Source: Achromobacter mucicolens (GTDB lineage: Bacteria; Pseudomonadota; Gammaproteobacteria; Burkholderiales; Burkholderiaceae_B). Taken from it: a stretch of DNA of 64,000 nt. The first letter of the stretch is position 1. Each line of letters opens with the position of its first letter. Below the pieces are notes generated by a model. The model was not told where the DNA came from. It made no database searches and worked only from the letters and a program-made list of their open reading frames with translations. Positions 38,558 to 48,235 of this stretch are shown in pieces. Where the stretch lies: contig NZ_CADIJP010000002.1 in the NCBI RefSeq assembly GCF_902859725.1, forward strand, positions 1-64,000, written 5' to 3'. The translations under genes were made by a program, and so were the position numbers.

Positions 38558-39694
38558 TCAGGCGCGCAGGATGCGGGCCTTCCAGTGGCATTCCTGCCAT
38601 TCGCCGGCGGGGTCCGAATCGTAAACGATGCCGCCGCCGACGCTGTAGACGCCGTGGCCTTGCTGGTCCAGGACCAGTGTGCGGATCGCGACGTTCAACG
38701 AGAAGTCGCCGTTTGGCGCCAGCCATCCGATGCTGCCGCAATACAGGCCGCGCGGCGCGGCCTCCATTTGGCGAATGCGGCGCATGGCCGCGACTTTCGG
38801 GGCGCCGGTGATCGACCCGCAGGGAAACAGGGCGTGCAGTACGTCCGACAGCGTGGCATGCGGCGCGGTGGCCGATACGGTGGACGTCATGGTCCAGACC
38901 GTGGGATAGCGCTCCAGCGAAAAGAGCGCGTCGACCTTGACCGATCCGGGGTCGGCCAGGCGGCCCAGGTCGTTGCGCAGCAGGTCCACGATCATCAGGT
39001 TTTCGGCGCGGTTCTTGTCGCTGGCCAGCAGTTCCTGGCCCAGGCGTTCGTCTTCGGCCGGGTCGGGATGGCGCGGCGCGGTGCCTTTCATGGGCCGGGT
39101 CGTGAGTCGCGGGCCGTCGCGCCGGACGAAAAGCTCGGGCGAAAACGACAGCACGGTGCGGGCGCCGTCCTGGATGTAGGCGCCATGGGCGACCGGATTG
39201 CGCGCCGCGATGCGGCGGTACAGCGTGGCCGGGTCGCCCTGAAAGCCCACGTCGAGCGGTTGCGTGAAATTGACCTGGTACAGCTCGCCGTCCTGGATAA
39301 GGCCGCGGATGGCGTCGATCTGGCGCACGTAGGCGGCCTCGGTCATGCGCGGCGCGGGCAGACTGATGGAGGCGGCGGGGGCATCTGCGGCCGGCGCTTC
39401 CCACGGCGTCTCGTCGATCTTGCGGTCGAACACCAGCGCGGTCAGGCGGGGCGGCCCGTCTTGGCGCGGCGGCGTCCAGGGTCCGGCCGGGGCGGGCCGG
39501 GTGGCTTCGGGCAGCAGCCATTCGCCCAGCTCGTAATCCAGCAGCAGCGCGATCCAGCGGCCTTCGCGCCGCGCGGCCTCGATGGCGGCCAGCGCGGGCG
39601 CGACCTCGGCGGCCGAGCGCGCTTCGATCCGGGCGCGAAAGCCGTCCAGGCGCAGGGCGCGCCCGGCCAGCCGGTCTTCAAAACGACAATCCAT
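38558..39694 (-). CDS. pabB: Aminodeoxychorismate synthase component I
   Basis: 378 residues. Converts chorismate plus ammonia to aminodeoxychorismate for folate synthesis. Chorismate-binding domain: GELYQVNFTQPL, FSPELFVRRDGPRL, TRPMKGTAPR (the PIKGT-type Lys that marks PabB rather than TrpE), ENLMIVDLLRNDLGRL, ALFPCGSITGAPK and IGWLAPNGDFSLNVAIRT. No glutamine amidotransferase or lyase domain is fused, whereas many beta-proteobacteria have a PabB-PabC fusion; here pabC follows as a separate gene 78 bases on. Starts six bases after the uvrA stop. Confidence 0.92.
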   Translation of the reverse strand: MDCRFEDRLAGRALRLDGFRARIEARSAAEVAPALAAIEAARREGRWIALLLDYELGEWLLPEATRPAPAGPWTPPRQDGPPRLTALVFDRKIDETPWEAPAADAPAASISLPAPRMTEAAYVRQIDAIRGLIQDGELYQVNFTQPLDVGFQGDPATLYRRIAARNPVAHGAYIQDGARTVLSFSPELFVRRDGPRLTTRPMKGTAPRHPDPAEDERLGQELLASDKNRAENLMIVDLLRNDLGRLADPGSVKVDALFSLERYPTVWTMTSTVSATAPHATLSDVLHALFPCGSITGAPKVAAMRRIRQMEAAPRGLYCGSIGWLAPNGDFSLNVAIRTLVLDQQGHGVYSVGGGIVYDSDPAGEWQECHWKARILRA

Positions 39695-39700
39695 GATGGC

Positions 39701-42700
39701 TTACGGCTGTTGTTGCGCAAGGAACTCCGTCAGGACGCGGCCCGTATGGGAATGGTCGGCCAGCGTCATCACGTGCTCGGGCGATCCTTCGCCCACCAGC
39801 TGGCCGCCGCCCGTGCCGCCCTCGGGACCCAGGTCCAGCAGCCAGTCGGCCTCGGCGATGACGTCCAGGTTGTGTTCGATCACCACCACTGTGTTGCCCG
39901 CCTCGACCAGGCGGTGCAATACGTGGATCAGCTTTTCGACGTCCGCCATCGACAGGCCGACCGTCGGCTCGTCCAGCACGTACAGCGTGTGCGGGATGCG
40001 CGAGGCGCGGCCGGTCTTTATCAGGCCGTCGGTCAGACGGGCCTTGGACAGCTCGGTCACCAGCTTGATGCGCTGCGCCTCGCCGCCCGACAGCGTCGGC
40101 GACGGCTGGCCCAGCGTCAGGTAGCCCAGCCCCACGTCCTGCATCAGCTGCAGCGGACGATGGATCTTGGGATGCGCCGCGAAGTAGCCGATGGCGTCGT
40201 CCACTTCCATGGACAGCAGTTCGCCGGCGTTCTTGCCGCGCATCTGCACGCTGAGCGTGTCGTTGTTGAAGCGCGCGCCGTTGCAGGCGTCGCACGGCAC
40301 CTTCACGTCGGGCAGGAAGTTCATTTCGATGGTGCGCATGCCCTGGCCTTCGCAGATCGGGCAGCGGCCGTCGCCGGTATTGAACGAGAAGCGCGCCGCC
40401 GTCCAGCCGCGCATGCGGGCCTCGCGGGTGTCGGCGAACTGCTTGCGCACGTCGTCCCAGAAGCCCACGTAGGTGGCCGGGCACGAACGCGGCGTCTTGC
40501 CGATGGGCGTCTGGTCCACTTCCAGCACGCGGTCGATGGCTTCCCAGCCCTTGATGCTTTCGCAGCCCGCCCAGCCGGGCGCCTTGCCCTGCGAGACGGC
40601 CTGGGTCAGGTTGTCCAGCAGGACCTCGCGCGCCAGCGTGGACTTGCCGGAACCGGACACGCCGGTCACCACGCTCAGGCGGCCCACCGGAATGCGCGCG
40701 TCCACGCTGCGCAGGTTGTGCAGGCGCGCGCCACGGATCTCGATCATGGGCGTGTCGGCCTCGACCGGGCGGCGGCCCTGCAGCGGATGCGCCAGCGGCG
40801 TCTTCAGGTAGCGGCCGGTCACGGATTCGGGCGCGTCGATTACGTCCTGCACCGTGCCTTGCGCCACCACGCGGCCGCCGCGGATGCCCGCGCCCGGCCC
40901 GATGTCGATGACGTGCGAGGCGCGGCGGATGGTGTCGTCGTCGTGCTCGACCACCACCAGCGTGTTGCCGTTGCCTTCCAGGCGCGCCAGCGCGTCCAGC
41001 AGGATGCGGTTGTCGCGCGGATGCAGGCCGATGGTGGGTTCGTCCAGCACGTAGCAGACACCCTGCAGGTTGGAGCCCAGCTGCGCCGCCAGCCGGATGC
41101 GCTGCGCCTCGCCGCCAGACAGCGTGGGCGCGGCGCGGTCCAGCGCCAGGTAGTTCAGGCCGACTTCCTGCATGAAGTTCAGGCGGCCTCGGATTTCGGC
41201 CAGGATGTCGCGGGCGATCTCGCCTTCGCGGCCGCGCGCCACCAGGCCGGTAAAGAAGGTGTGCGCGTCCGACACTGGCAGCGAGGCCAGTTCGGCAATC
41301 GACTTGTCGCGCCAGCGCACGGCGCGCGCCACGCGGTTCAGCCGCTGGCCGTCGCACTGCGTGCAGGTCTTGGCCTCGCCTTCGTACCACGCGTTCCAGG
41401 CGGTTTCCTCGCCGGTCTGTTCTTCGTCAAACCCCTGCAATTGCAGGCCCGTGCCGTAGCAGCCCGTGCACCAGCCGTGCTTGGAGTTGTACGAGAAGAG
41501 GCGCGGATCGGGTTCGGGGAAGCTCGTGCCGCAGGACGGGCACGCGCGCTTGACCGAGAAGTGCTGCTGCTGCAGTTCGCTGTTCAGCGCCTCGTGCAGC
41601 TTGTTGACCGGCCAGACCACCGACATCACGCCCTGGCCGTTTTCCAGCGCGCTCTTGACGGCCGCGCGCAGCTCGGCCTCGTTGGCCGGGTCCACGACCA
41701 CGTCCGCCACCGGCAGTTCGATCGTGTGTTCCTTGTAGCGGTCCAGGCGCGGCCACGGGGCCACGGGAATGAATTCGCCGTCCACGCGCAGATGGGAATG
41801 GCCCTTGGATCCGGCCCACTTGGCAAGATCCGTGTAGTAACCCTTGCGCGCGGTGACCAGCGGCGCCAGGAGGCCGATATGCACGCCCTTGTGCTCGCGC
41901 AAGAGGCGCGCCACGATCTGGTCGGTGTTTTGCGGCTCGACCGCCACGTTGCAGTCCGGGCAGTACTGCGTGCCCAGCTTCACGTACAGAAGGCGCAGGA
42001 AGTGATGGATTTCCGTCATCGTGGCCACGGTGGACTTGCGGCCGCCGCGGCTGGTGCGCTGTTCGATCGCCACGGTGGGCGGGATGCCGAAAATGGCGTC
42101 CACGTCCGGCTTGCCCGCCGGCTGCACGATGGCGCGCGCGTAAGCGTTCAGGGACTCCAGATAGCGCCGCTGGCCTTCGTTGAACAGGATGTCGAACGCC
42201 AGCGTGGACTTGCCCGACCCGGACACGCCGGTGATGACGGTGAACTTGTCGTGTGGGATCTCGACGCTGATGTTCTTCAGGTTGTGTTCGCGCGCATTGC
42301 GGATCTCGATGGCCATGCTGCCCTGGCGGCGTTCGCGCACCAAGGATTGCAGCGGCGTGCCCACGCCCGCGCCGTACTCGGCTTGCGGCTCGGCGATGCG
42401 CGCGGTCAGGCCCGCCTGCTCGGCTATCTGCGCGTCGGCGTCGCTGCTGACCACCACGTCGGCCGCGCCGCCGGCGACGGCGCCGGTCGGCAGGATGCTG
42501 ATCTCGTAGTCGCGCAGGGCGGCGCCCGTGTGCGACTTGGGATTGTCCATCAGGTCCTGCGGCGTGCCGGTGCCGATGACCAGGCCGCCGGCGTCGCCGC
42601 CTTCCGGTCCCAGGTCGATCAGCCAGTCGGCCGCGCGGATCACGTCAAGGTTGTGTTCGATGACGAGCAGCGTATGGCCCGCGGCCAGCAGCTTGCGGAA

Positions 42701-45496
42701 CGCACGCATCAGGCGCGCGACGTCGTCAAAGTGCAGGCCGGTGGTGGGCTCGTCGAACAGGAACAGGCTGCCCTTCTTGGCGACCTTGGCGGTGGAGATG
42801 CCGCTGCGGGCGGCCTCGGCCAGGTGGCCGGCCAGCTTCAGGCGCTGCGCCTCGCCGCCTGAAAGAGTCGGCACGGGCTGGCCCAGCCGCACGTATTCCA
42901 GGCCCACGTCCGCCAGCGGCGCAAGACCGGTCTGCACATCGCGCAGGCCCTTGAAGAAGTCCAGCGCCTCGCTGACGGTCATCTCCAGCACTTCGTCGAT
43001 GGACGCGCTCTTGCCCAGGTGCTCGACGCGCACTTCCAGGACTTCGGGGCGAAAGCGCTTGCCGTCGCAATCCGGGCAGCGCAGGTAGACGTCGGACAGG
43101 AACTGCATTTCGACGTGTTCGAACCCGGTGCCGCCGCAGGTCGGGCAGCGGCCGTCGCCGCCGTTGAAGCTGAACGTGCCGGCCGTGTAGGCGCGCTCGC
43201 GCGCCAGCGGGGCCTGGGCGAACAGCTTGCGGATGGCGTCGAACGCCCCGACGTAGCTGGCCGGATTGGAGCGCGCGGTCTTGCCGATGGGCGTCTGGTC
43301 CACCATCACGACGTCGGCAATCTGCTCGGCGCCCAGCAGGCGGTCGAACGCGCCCGGCGCTTCCGACGGCTTGCCCTTCTGCTTGAGCAGCGCGGGGTAG
43401 AGCACGTCCTGCACCAACGTGGACTTGCCCGAGCCGGACACGCCGGTCACGCAGACCAGGCGGCCGAGCGGCAGCTCGACCGACACATTCTTCAGGTTGT
43501 GCGCATTGACGCCTTCGAGCAGCAGGCGCGGCGTGTTGGCCGCCACCGGCATGGGGCGCGGCGCTTCCACGCGCAGGCGGCCGCCCAGGTAGTCGCCCGT
43601 CAGCGAGGGCGCGGCGCGCAGTTGCGCGGGCGTGCCGTCGAAGACGATGCGCCCGCCGCGTTCGCCGGGGCCCGGGCCGATGTCGATGATGCGGTCCGCG
43701 GCCACCATGACCTGCGGATCGTGTTCCACGACGACCAGCGTGTTGCCGGCGTTGCGCAGGCGGTGCATGACTTCCACCACGCGGTGCATGTCGCGCGGGT
43801 GCAGGCCGATGGAGGGCTCGTCCAACACGAACAGCGTGTTCACCAGCGAGGTGCCCAGCGCCGTGGTCAGGTTGATCCGCTGGACCTCGCCGCCGGACAG
43901 CGTGCGGCTCTGGCGGTCCAGCGTCAGGTAGCCCAGGCCCACGTCGCACAGGAACTTCAGGCGCGCGCGCACCTCGGTCATGAGCAGGTCGGTGGCCGCG
44001 TCCAGCGCGCCGGAGAAGGACAGCGTGTCGAAGAATTTGCGCACGCGCTCGATGGGCAGCAGCATCACGTCGTGCAGCGACAGCCCGTCCAGGCCGTTGA
44101 GCTGTTCGCGGCTCCAGGTGGTGCCGACGGGCATGAAGCGCTTGTAGCGGCCGTCTTCGGGCGGCAGCACGGCGTCGGCTTCCTCCTTGTTGCCCAGGCG
44201 CCAGAGCAGGGCATCGGGCTTCAGGCGCGCGCCGTTGCAGGACGGGCAGGGCGTGTAGCTGCGGTACTTGGACAGCAGCACGCGCACGTGCATCTTGTAG
44301 GCCTTGGTTTCCAGCCAGTCGAAGAAGCGCTGCACGCCGTACCACTGGTGCTTCCAGGCGTCGTTGCCGCCCTTCCAGTCAGGCGTACCGTACAGGACCC
44401 AGCGCTTGTGCTCGTCGCTCATGTCCTTCCAGGGCACGCCCAGCGGCACGCCGGCGCGCGGCGCGTACTTTTGCAGGTCGTCCTGGCATTCCTTGTAGGA
44501 CGGCGTGGTCCAGGGCTTGATGGCGCCTTCGAGCAGGGTCTTTTTCTCGTCGGGGATGACCAGGCCGAAGTCGATGCCGATGACGCGGCCAAAGCCGCGG
44601 CAGGCCTCGCAGGCGCCCAGCGGCGAGTTGAACGAGAAGCTGCTGGGCAGCGGATCGGTGTATTCGATGTCGCAGTCGGCGCAGTGCAGCCGGTCGCTGT
44701 ATTTCCAGATGTGCGCGTTGCCGCCTTCGGCGTCCATGACGTAGACGGCGATGTGGCCGGCGCCCATGCGCAGCGCCGTGTCCAGCGCTTCCATGATGCG
44801 TTCGCGCTCGGTGCCGGCAAAGCGGAAGCGATCCTGGATGACGTGCAGGATGCGGCGTTCCTCGGGGGCGGCCTTGGCGGTCTTCGTGGTCTTGGCCTTC
44901 TTGGCGCCCTTGGCGGGGGCGGCGGCGCGCGCCACGGCGGTTTCCTCGGCGTGCACGCGGGTGTAGCCCTGCTGCTCAAGGAAGCCGCGCACTTCGTCTT
45001 CGGTGAAGTTGGCCGGCACGGCGATCGGGAAGGTCACGACCAGGCGCGGATCGCCCGCTTGCGCGGCGCGCTCGGCCAGCGAGTGATAGACGGATTCGGG
45101 CGTGTCGCGCCGCACCAGCTTGCCGCAACCGCGGCAATAGAGCTTGGCGCCGCGCGCGAACAAGAGTTTCAGGTGATCGTTCAGTTCGGTCATCGTGCCG
45201 ACCGTGCTGCGCGAGCTGCGCACCGGATTGGTCTGGTCGATGGCGATGGCCGGCAGGATGCCTTCGATGCGGTCCACCTGCGGCTTGTCCATGCGGTCCA
45301 GGAACTGGCGCGCATAGGGCGAGAAGGTTTCCACGTAACGCCGCTGCCCCTCGGCGTACAGGGTGTCGAATGCCAGCGAACTTTTGCCGGACCCCGACAC
45401 CCCGGTGACGACGACCAGCTCGCCGGTGGCGATGGTCAGATCCAGGTTCTTGAGATTGTTCTGGCGGGCGCCAACGATGCGGATATGGGAGCTCAT
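39701..45496 (-). CDS. uvrA: Double-length UvrA (two UvrA units in one polypeptide)
   Basis: 1931 residues; ordinary UvrA is near 950. Unit 1 (about 1-1010) has Walker A GVSGSGKSS and GVSGSGKST, signatures LSGGEVQR and LSGGEAQR, and zinc finger CPTC...CPDC. A low-complexity linker (about 1010-1055) leads to unit 2, beginning MAIEIRNAREHNLKN at residue 1061, with its own GVSGSGKST pair, LSGGEAQR pair, SCPATYVG loop and CPIC...CDAC finger. All four ATPases look intact. Such fused UvrA proteins occur in Burkholderiales; a normal uvrA usually also exists elsewhere. One unbroken frame; role in damage recognition as an intramolecular dimer is inference. Confidence 0.93.
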   Translation of the reverse strand: MSSHIRIVGARQNNLKNLDLTIATGELVVVTGVSGSGKSSLAFDTLYAEGQRRYVETFSPYARQFLDRMDKPQVDRIEGILPAIAIDQTNPVRSSRSTVGTMTELNDHLKLLFARGAKLYCRGCGKLVRRDTPESVYHSLAERAAQAGDPRLVVTFPIAVPANFTEDEVRGFLEQQGYTRVHAEETAVARAAAPAKGAKKAKTTKTAKAAPEERRILHVIQDRFRFAGTERERIMEALDTALRMGAGHIAVYVMDAEGGNAHIWKYSDRLHCADCDIEYTDPLPSSFSFNSPLGACEACRGFGRVIGIDFGLVIPDEKKTLLEGAIKPWTTPSYKECQDDLQKYAPRAGVPLGVPWKDMSDEHKRWVLYGTPDWKGGNDAWKHQWYGVQRFFDWLETKAYKMHVRVLLSKYRSYTPCPSCNGARLKPDALLWRLGNKEEADAVLPPEDGRYKRFMPVGTTWSREQLNGLDGLSLHDVMLLPIERVRKFFDTLSFSGALDAATDLLMTEVRARLKFLCDVGLGYLTLDRQSRTLSGGEVQRINLTTALGTSLVNTLFVLDEPSIGLHPRDMHRVVEVMHRLRNAGNTLVVVEHDPQVMVAADRIIDIGPGPGERGGRIVFDGTPAQLRAAPSLTGDYLGGRLRVEAPRPMPVAANTPRLLLEGVNAHNLKNVSVELPLGRLVCVTGVSGSGKSTLVQDVLYPALLKQKGKPSEAPGAFDRLLGAEQIADVVMVDQTPIGKTARSNPASYVGAFDAIRKLFAQAPLARERAYTAGTFSFNGGDGRCPTCGGTGFEHVEMQFLSDVYLRCPDCDGKRFRPEVLEVRVEHLGKSASIDEVLEMTVSEALDFFKGLRDVQTGLAPLADVGLEYVRLGQPVPTLSGGEAQRLKLAGHLAEAARSGISTAKVAKKGSLFLFDEPTTGLHFDDVARLMRAFRKLLAAGHTLLVIEHNLDVIRAADWLIDLGPEGGDAGGLVIGTGTPQDLMDNPKSHTGAALRDYEISILPTGAVAGGAADVVVSSDADAQIAEQAGLTARIAEPQAEYGAGVGTPLQSLVRERRQGSMAIEIRNAREHNLKNISVEIPHDKFTVITGVSGSGKSTLAFDILFNEGQRRYLESLNAYARAIVQPAGKPDVDAIFGIPPTVAIEQRTSRGGRKSTVATMTEIHHFLRLLYVKLGTQYCPDCNVAVEPQNTDQIVARLLREHKGVHIGLLAPLVTARKGYYTDLAKWAGSKGHSHLRVDGEFIPVAPWPRLDRYKEHTIELPVADVVVDPANEAELRAAVKSALENGQGVMSVVWPVNKLHEALNSELQQQHFSVKRACPSCGTSFPEPDPRLFSYNSKHGWCTGCYGTGLQLQGFDEEQTGEETAWNAWYEGEAKTCTQCDGQRLNRVARAVRWRDKSIAELASLPVSDAHTFFTGLVARGREGEIARDILAEIRGRLNFMQEVGLNYLALDRAAPTLSGGEAQRIRLAAQLGSNLQGVCYVLDEPTIGLHPRDNRILLDALARLEGNGNTLVVVEHDDDTIRRASHVIDIGPGAGIRGGRVVAQGTVQDVIDAPESVTGRYLKTPLAHPLQGRRPVEADTPMIEIRGARLHNLRSVDARIPVGRLSVVTGVSGSGKSTLAREVLLDNLTQAVSQGKAPGWAGCESIKGWEAIDRVLEVDQTPIGKTPRSCPATYVGFWDDVRKQFADTREARMRGWTAARFSFNTGDGRCPICEGQGMRTIEMNFLPDVKVPCDACNGARFNNDTLSVQMRGKNAGELLSMEVDDAIGYFAAHPKIHRPLQLMQDVGLGYLTLGQPSPTLSGGEAQRIKLVTELSKARLTDGLIKTGRASRIPHTLYVLDEPTVGLSMADVEKLIHVLHRLVEAGNTVVVIEHNLDVIAEADWLLDLGPEGGTGGGQLVGEGSPEHVMTLADHSHTGRVLTEFLAQQQP

Positions 45497-45576
45497 GGAC
45501 GGTATCGTAGCCTGACGGTGGGAGCATGCCGGCGCGGCGATCCATCGCTGGTTCCGGGCGCGTCGATATGGAATAA

Positions 45577-45614
45577 TTGACTATATTGTGAGGCGCTTGT
45601 CCATAATATGGACA
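45577..45614 (+). promoter_or_regulatory. Promoter with 17-base operator upstream of the IclR gene
   Basis: A -35 TTGACT (45577-45582) and -10 CATAAT (45602-45607), 19-base spacer, overlap the perfect dyad TGTCCATA-A-TATGGACA (45598-45614). The operator covers the -10, the expected place for repression by the IclR protein of its own operon. Confidence 0.55.
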
Positions 45615-45722
45615 TGAGTGCCTCGGTAGCTGTACAAATAAACAGTATCGCAGATTCGTCTGAAAATCGCGCTCGTCGCGTTGCGCATCTGCCTGGGCTA
45701 TCGCCTTTATTTGGGGACATGT

Positions 45723-46508
45723 GTGCAGGAATCCAAGGTGGCCGGCGCGGCGGCGTTCGGAAAATTCATGGCGGTGCTGCAAGCGGTGGCCGATGCGCCG
45801 CAGCCCCCCACGGCCGCCGAGCTGGCCCGCACCTGCGGCTATCCCCGTCCCACCGTCTACCGCATCCTGGCGGCGCTTGCAGAGCAGGGGATGGTCGCGG
45901 AAAGCAGCGGCGCCTATCGCCTGGGCACGCGCCTGATGTCGCTGGCCAGCAAGGCCTGGTCCCAGTTCGACCTGCGCGCCGCGCTGGCGCCGGAACTTCA
46001 GGCGCTGCGCGACCAGACCGGCGAAACGGTCCATCTTGCGGTTCCCGCGGGCCACGAAATGATTTACATCGACAAGCTGGAAAGCCCCGGCCCCGTACGC
46101 ATGGTGTCGCGCGTGGGGGCGTCCGTGGCGTTGCATTCCAGCGCCGTCGGCAAGGCCTACCTGGCCGCGCTGGATGAGACCTCGCGGGAGCGCCTGCTGC
46201 ACGAACTGCCCCTGCCGTCGCGGCTGCCGGCCACGCTGACCAGCCTGCCTGCGTTGCGCGAGGCGCTGGGCGCGGCGGCCGAGCAGGGCTACGCTATCGA
46301 CAACGAGGAAAACGAACCCGGCATCGTCTGCTACGGCGTCGCCTTGTGCGACGGCGCTGGCCGGCCGGTCGCGGGCGTCAGCGTCAGCACGCTGCTGTTC
46401 CGCCGGGCCGGCGACCCGCAGTCCGCCTACATCGACCCCTTGCTGCGGCTGCGCGACGCCGCCGCGGCCAAACTCGCCGTCCTGCCGGTATCGTCCGGCG
46501 GCAACTGA
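45723..46508 (+). CDS. IclR-family transcriptional regulator
   Basis: 261 residues from GTG 45723 (VQESKVAGAAAFGKFMAVL). A TTG 42 bases upstream keeps the frame open but adds atypical sequence; the GTG has GGGGACAT ahead. N-terminal winged helix-turn-helix (PTAAELARTCGYPRPTVYRILAAL), C-terminal IclR effector domain (ALHSSAVGKAYLAAL, YAIDNEENEPGIVCYGVAL, GVSVSTLLFR). First gene of an operon with eda and kdgK, so the effector is probably a keto-deoxy sugar acid such as KDG. Confidence 0.9.
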   Translation: MQESKVAGAAAFGKFMAVLQAVADAPQPPTAAELARTCGYPRPTVYRILAALAEQGMVAESSGAYRLGTRLMSLASKAWSQFDLRAALAPELQALRDQTGETVHLAVPAGHEMIYIDKLESPGPVRMVSRVGASVALHSSAVGKAYLAALDETSRERLLHELPLPSRLPATLTSLPALREALGAAAEQGYAIDNEENEPGIVCYGVALCDGAGRPVAGVSVSTLLFRRAGDPQSAYIDPLLRLRDAAAAKLAVLPVSSGGN

Positions 46509-46530
46509 CCGCTCGCTCCAGAGGAAATCC

Positions 46531-47181
46531 ATGACCGCAACCGCTGCTCCCATCGCCTCCAAGCTCGCCGCCCTGCTGGCTGCCCGCGTCGTGCCCGTGC
46601 TGCGCTACACCGACGCGGCGGCCGCCGCCTATGCCGCGGAAGTCGCGGTTTCGGCCGGCTGCACCACGCTGGAACTGACCTGGACCATCCCCAACGTCAC
46701 CGACCTGGTGCGCGCCCTGCGCGACAAGCACGGGGCCAGCCTGCTGCTGGGCGTGGGGACGGTGCTGGACGAGGCCCAGGCGCGCGAGGCGCTAGTGGCG
46801 GGCGCGGACTTCCTGGTCTCGCCCGCCCTGGCGCACGAGATCGTGGACATGGCCCACGCCGCCGACGCGCTGTGCATGCTGGGCGCCTTCACCCCGACCG
46901 AAGTCCTGGCCGCGCGCCGCGCGGGCGTGGACGTGGTGAAGGTGTTCCCGGCCGACACGGGCGGCCCCAAGCATCTGGCCGCGCTGAAGTCGGTGTTTCC
47001 GGACACGATCTTCTGCCCCACGGGCGGCATTACGCAGGAAAACATGGGCACGTACTTCGCCGCGGGCGCGGGGCTCGTGGGCATCGGCAGCAATCTTTAC
47101 GACAAGGCCGCCTTCGCGTCGCGCGACACCGCCGCGCTGGTGGCGCAGATCACCCAGACACGCGAGGCCGCCCATGGCTGA
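46531..47181 (+). CDS. eda: 2-dehydro-3-deoxy-phosphogluconate / 4-hydroxy-2-oxoglutarate aldolase
   Basis: 216 residues, class I aldolase of the KDPG family, splitting KDPG to pyruvate and glyceraldehyde 3-phosphate. Seen: VVPVLRYTDAAAA, the catalytic Glu in CTTLELTWTIPN, LGVGTVLDEAQAREAL and Schiff-base Lys in VDVVKVFPAD, with CPTGGI as phosphate loop. Ribosome site GAGG before ATG 46531. Its last eight bases overlap kdgK, so kinase and aldolase are made together. Confidence 0.93.
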   Translation: MTATAAPIASKLAALLAARVVPVLRYTDAAAAAYAAEVAVSAGCTTLELTWTIPNVTDLVRALRDKHGASLLLGVGTVLDEAQAREALVAGADFLVSPALAHEIVDMAHAADALCMLGAFTPTEVLAARRAGVDVVKVFPADTGGPKHLAALKSVFPDTIFCPTGGITQENMGTYFAAGAGLVGIGSNLYDKAAFASRDTAALVAQITQTREAAHG

Positions 47182-48106
47182 TTTCGATATCGTGGCGCTG
47201 GGCGAGCCGCTGGTCGAACTGAACCAGACGCACAAGGGCCAGCGGCAATACCTGCAGGGTTTCGGGGGCGACACCTCCAACGCGGTCATCGCGGCCGCCC
47301 GGCAGGGCGCGCGCTGCGCGTATCTGACCCGGGTCGGCAATGACGCCTTCGGCAAGCAGTTCCTGGACCTGTGGCAGGCCGAGGGCGTGGACACCACCGG
47401 CGTCGAGGTCGACGACGATGCCCACACCGGCCTGTATTTCGTGCAGCACGGACCGGACGGCCATGCCTTCAGCTATCTGCGGCGCGGTTCGGCCGCCAGC
47501 CTGATGACGCCCGCCAGCCTGGACGCCGGCCTGATCGAGCGCGCCCGGTTCCTGCATGTCTCGGGCATCAGCATGGCCATCAGCACCACCGCCTGCGACA
47601 CGGCGTTTGCCGCCATCGCGCGGGCGCATGCCGCCGGCGTGCAGGTCAGCCTGGATTCGAATCTGCGGCTGCGCCTGTGGCCCGTGGACCGGGCCCGCGC
47701 CATTCTGCGCGAGGCGATGCGCGCCGCGGACGTGTTTCTGCCCAGCATGGACGACATGCAGCATCTCACTGGCAACGACGATCCGGAGCGCACGCTGGAC
47801 TGGATCCGCGATGGCGGCGCGCCGGGCGTGGTGGTGCTTAAGCTGGGCAAGGACGGCTCCATCATCGACGACGGCCGCACCCGCACCCCGATGCCGGCGC
47901 TGCGCGTGCAGGCCGTCGACGCGACGGGCGCGGGGGATTGCTTTGCCGGCAGCCTGCTGGCGCGCCGTTGCCAGGGCGACTCCTGGGAAGACGCCGTGCG
48001 CTACGCCAACGCGGCGGCGGCGCTGTCCACCCTGGGCTATGGCGCGGTCGATCCGCTACCGCGGGCCGAGCAGGTCTGGGAACGGCTGAAAGCCGCCTCA
48101 ACCTAG
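47174..48106 (+). CDS. kdgK: PfkB-family sugar kinase, 2-keto-3-deoxygluconate kinase-like
   Basis: 310 residues. Phosphorylates 2-keto-3-deoxygluconate to KDPG, the substrate of the preceding aldolase. Seen: GEPLVELNQTHKGQRQYLQGFGGDTSNAVIAAARQG (N-terminal ribokinase motif region, split by substrate contacts), PSMDDMQHL, and the second PfkB signature DATGAGDCFAGSLLARR with catalytic Asp. Operon position after iclR and eda supports KDG over fructose or ribose. Together they form the tail of a sugar-acid route. Confidence 0.9.
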   Translation: MADFDIVALGEPLVELNQTHKGQRQYLQGFGGDTSNAVIAAARQGARCAYLTRVGNDAFGKQFLDLWQAEGVDTTGVEVDDDAHTGLYFVQHGPDGHAFSYLRRGSAASLMTPASLDAGLIERARFLHVSGISMAISTTACDTAFAAIARAHAAGVQVSLDSNLRLRLWPVDRARAILREAMRAADVFLPSMDDMQHLTGNDDPERTLDWIRDGGAPGVVVLKLGKDGSIIDDGRTRTPMPALRVQAVDATGAGDCFAGSLLARRCQGDSWEDAVRYANAAAALSTLGYGAVDPLPRAEQVWERLKAAST

Positions 48107-48235
48107 CCAAAAACCAGCCGGTTGGCGTCCTTTCCGGATTTCAGGCTAAAATGCCAAGTTATCCGAATTTTTTTCCGCCAGCCCGATTTCCGGTTGTGCG
48201 GGCCAATTTCCGCGAATTCAACAGGAGAAATCAAC

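Noticed and set aside
38528-42862. 1444-codon plus-strand frame across pabB and uvrA
   Set aside because: Antisense to two recognised genes, low-complexity Ala/Gly/Arg/Val translation, no motifs; a shadow.
43019-45580. 853-codon plus-strand frame opposite the uvrA 5' half
   Set aside because: Same shadow pattern; the minus strand encodes intact ABC and zinc motifs.
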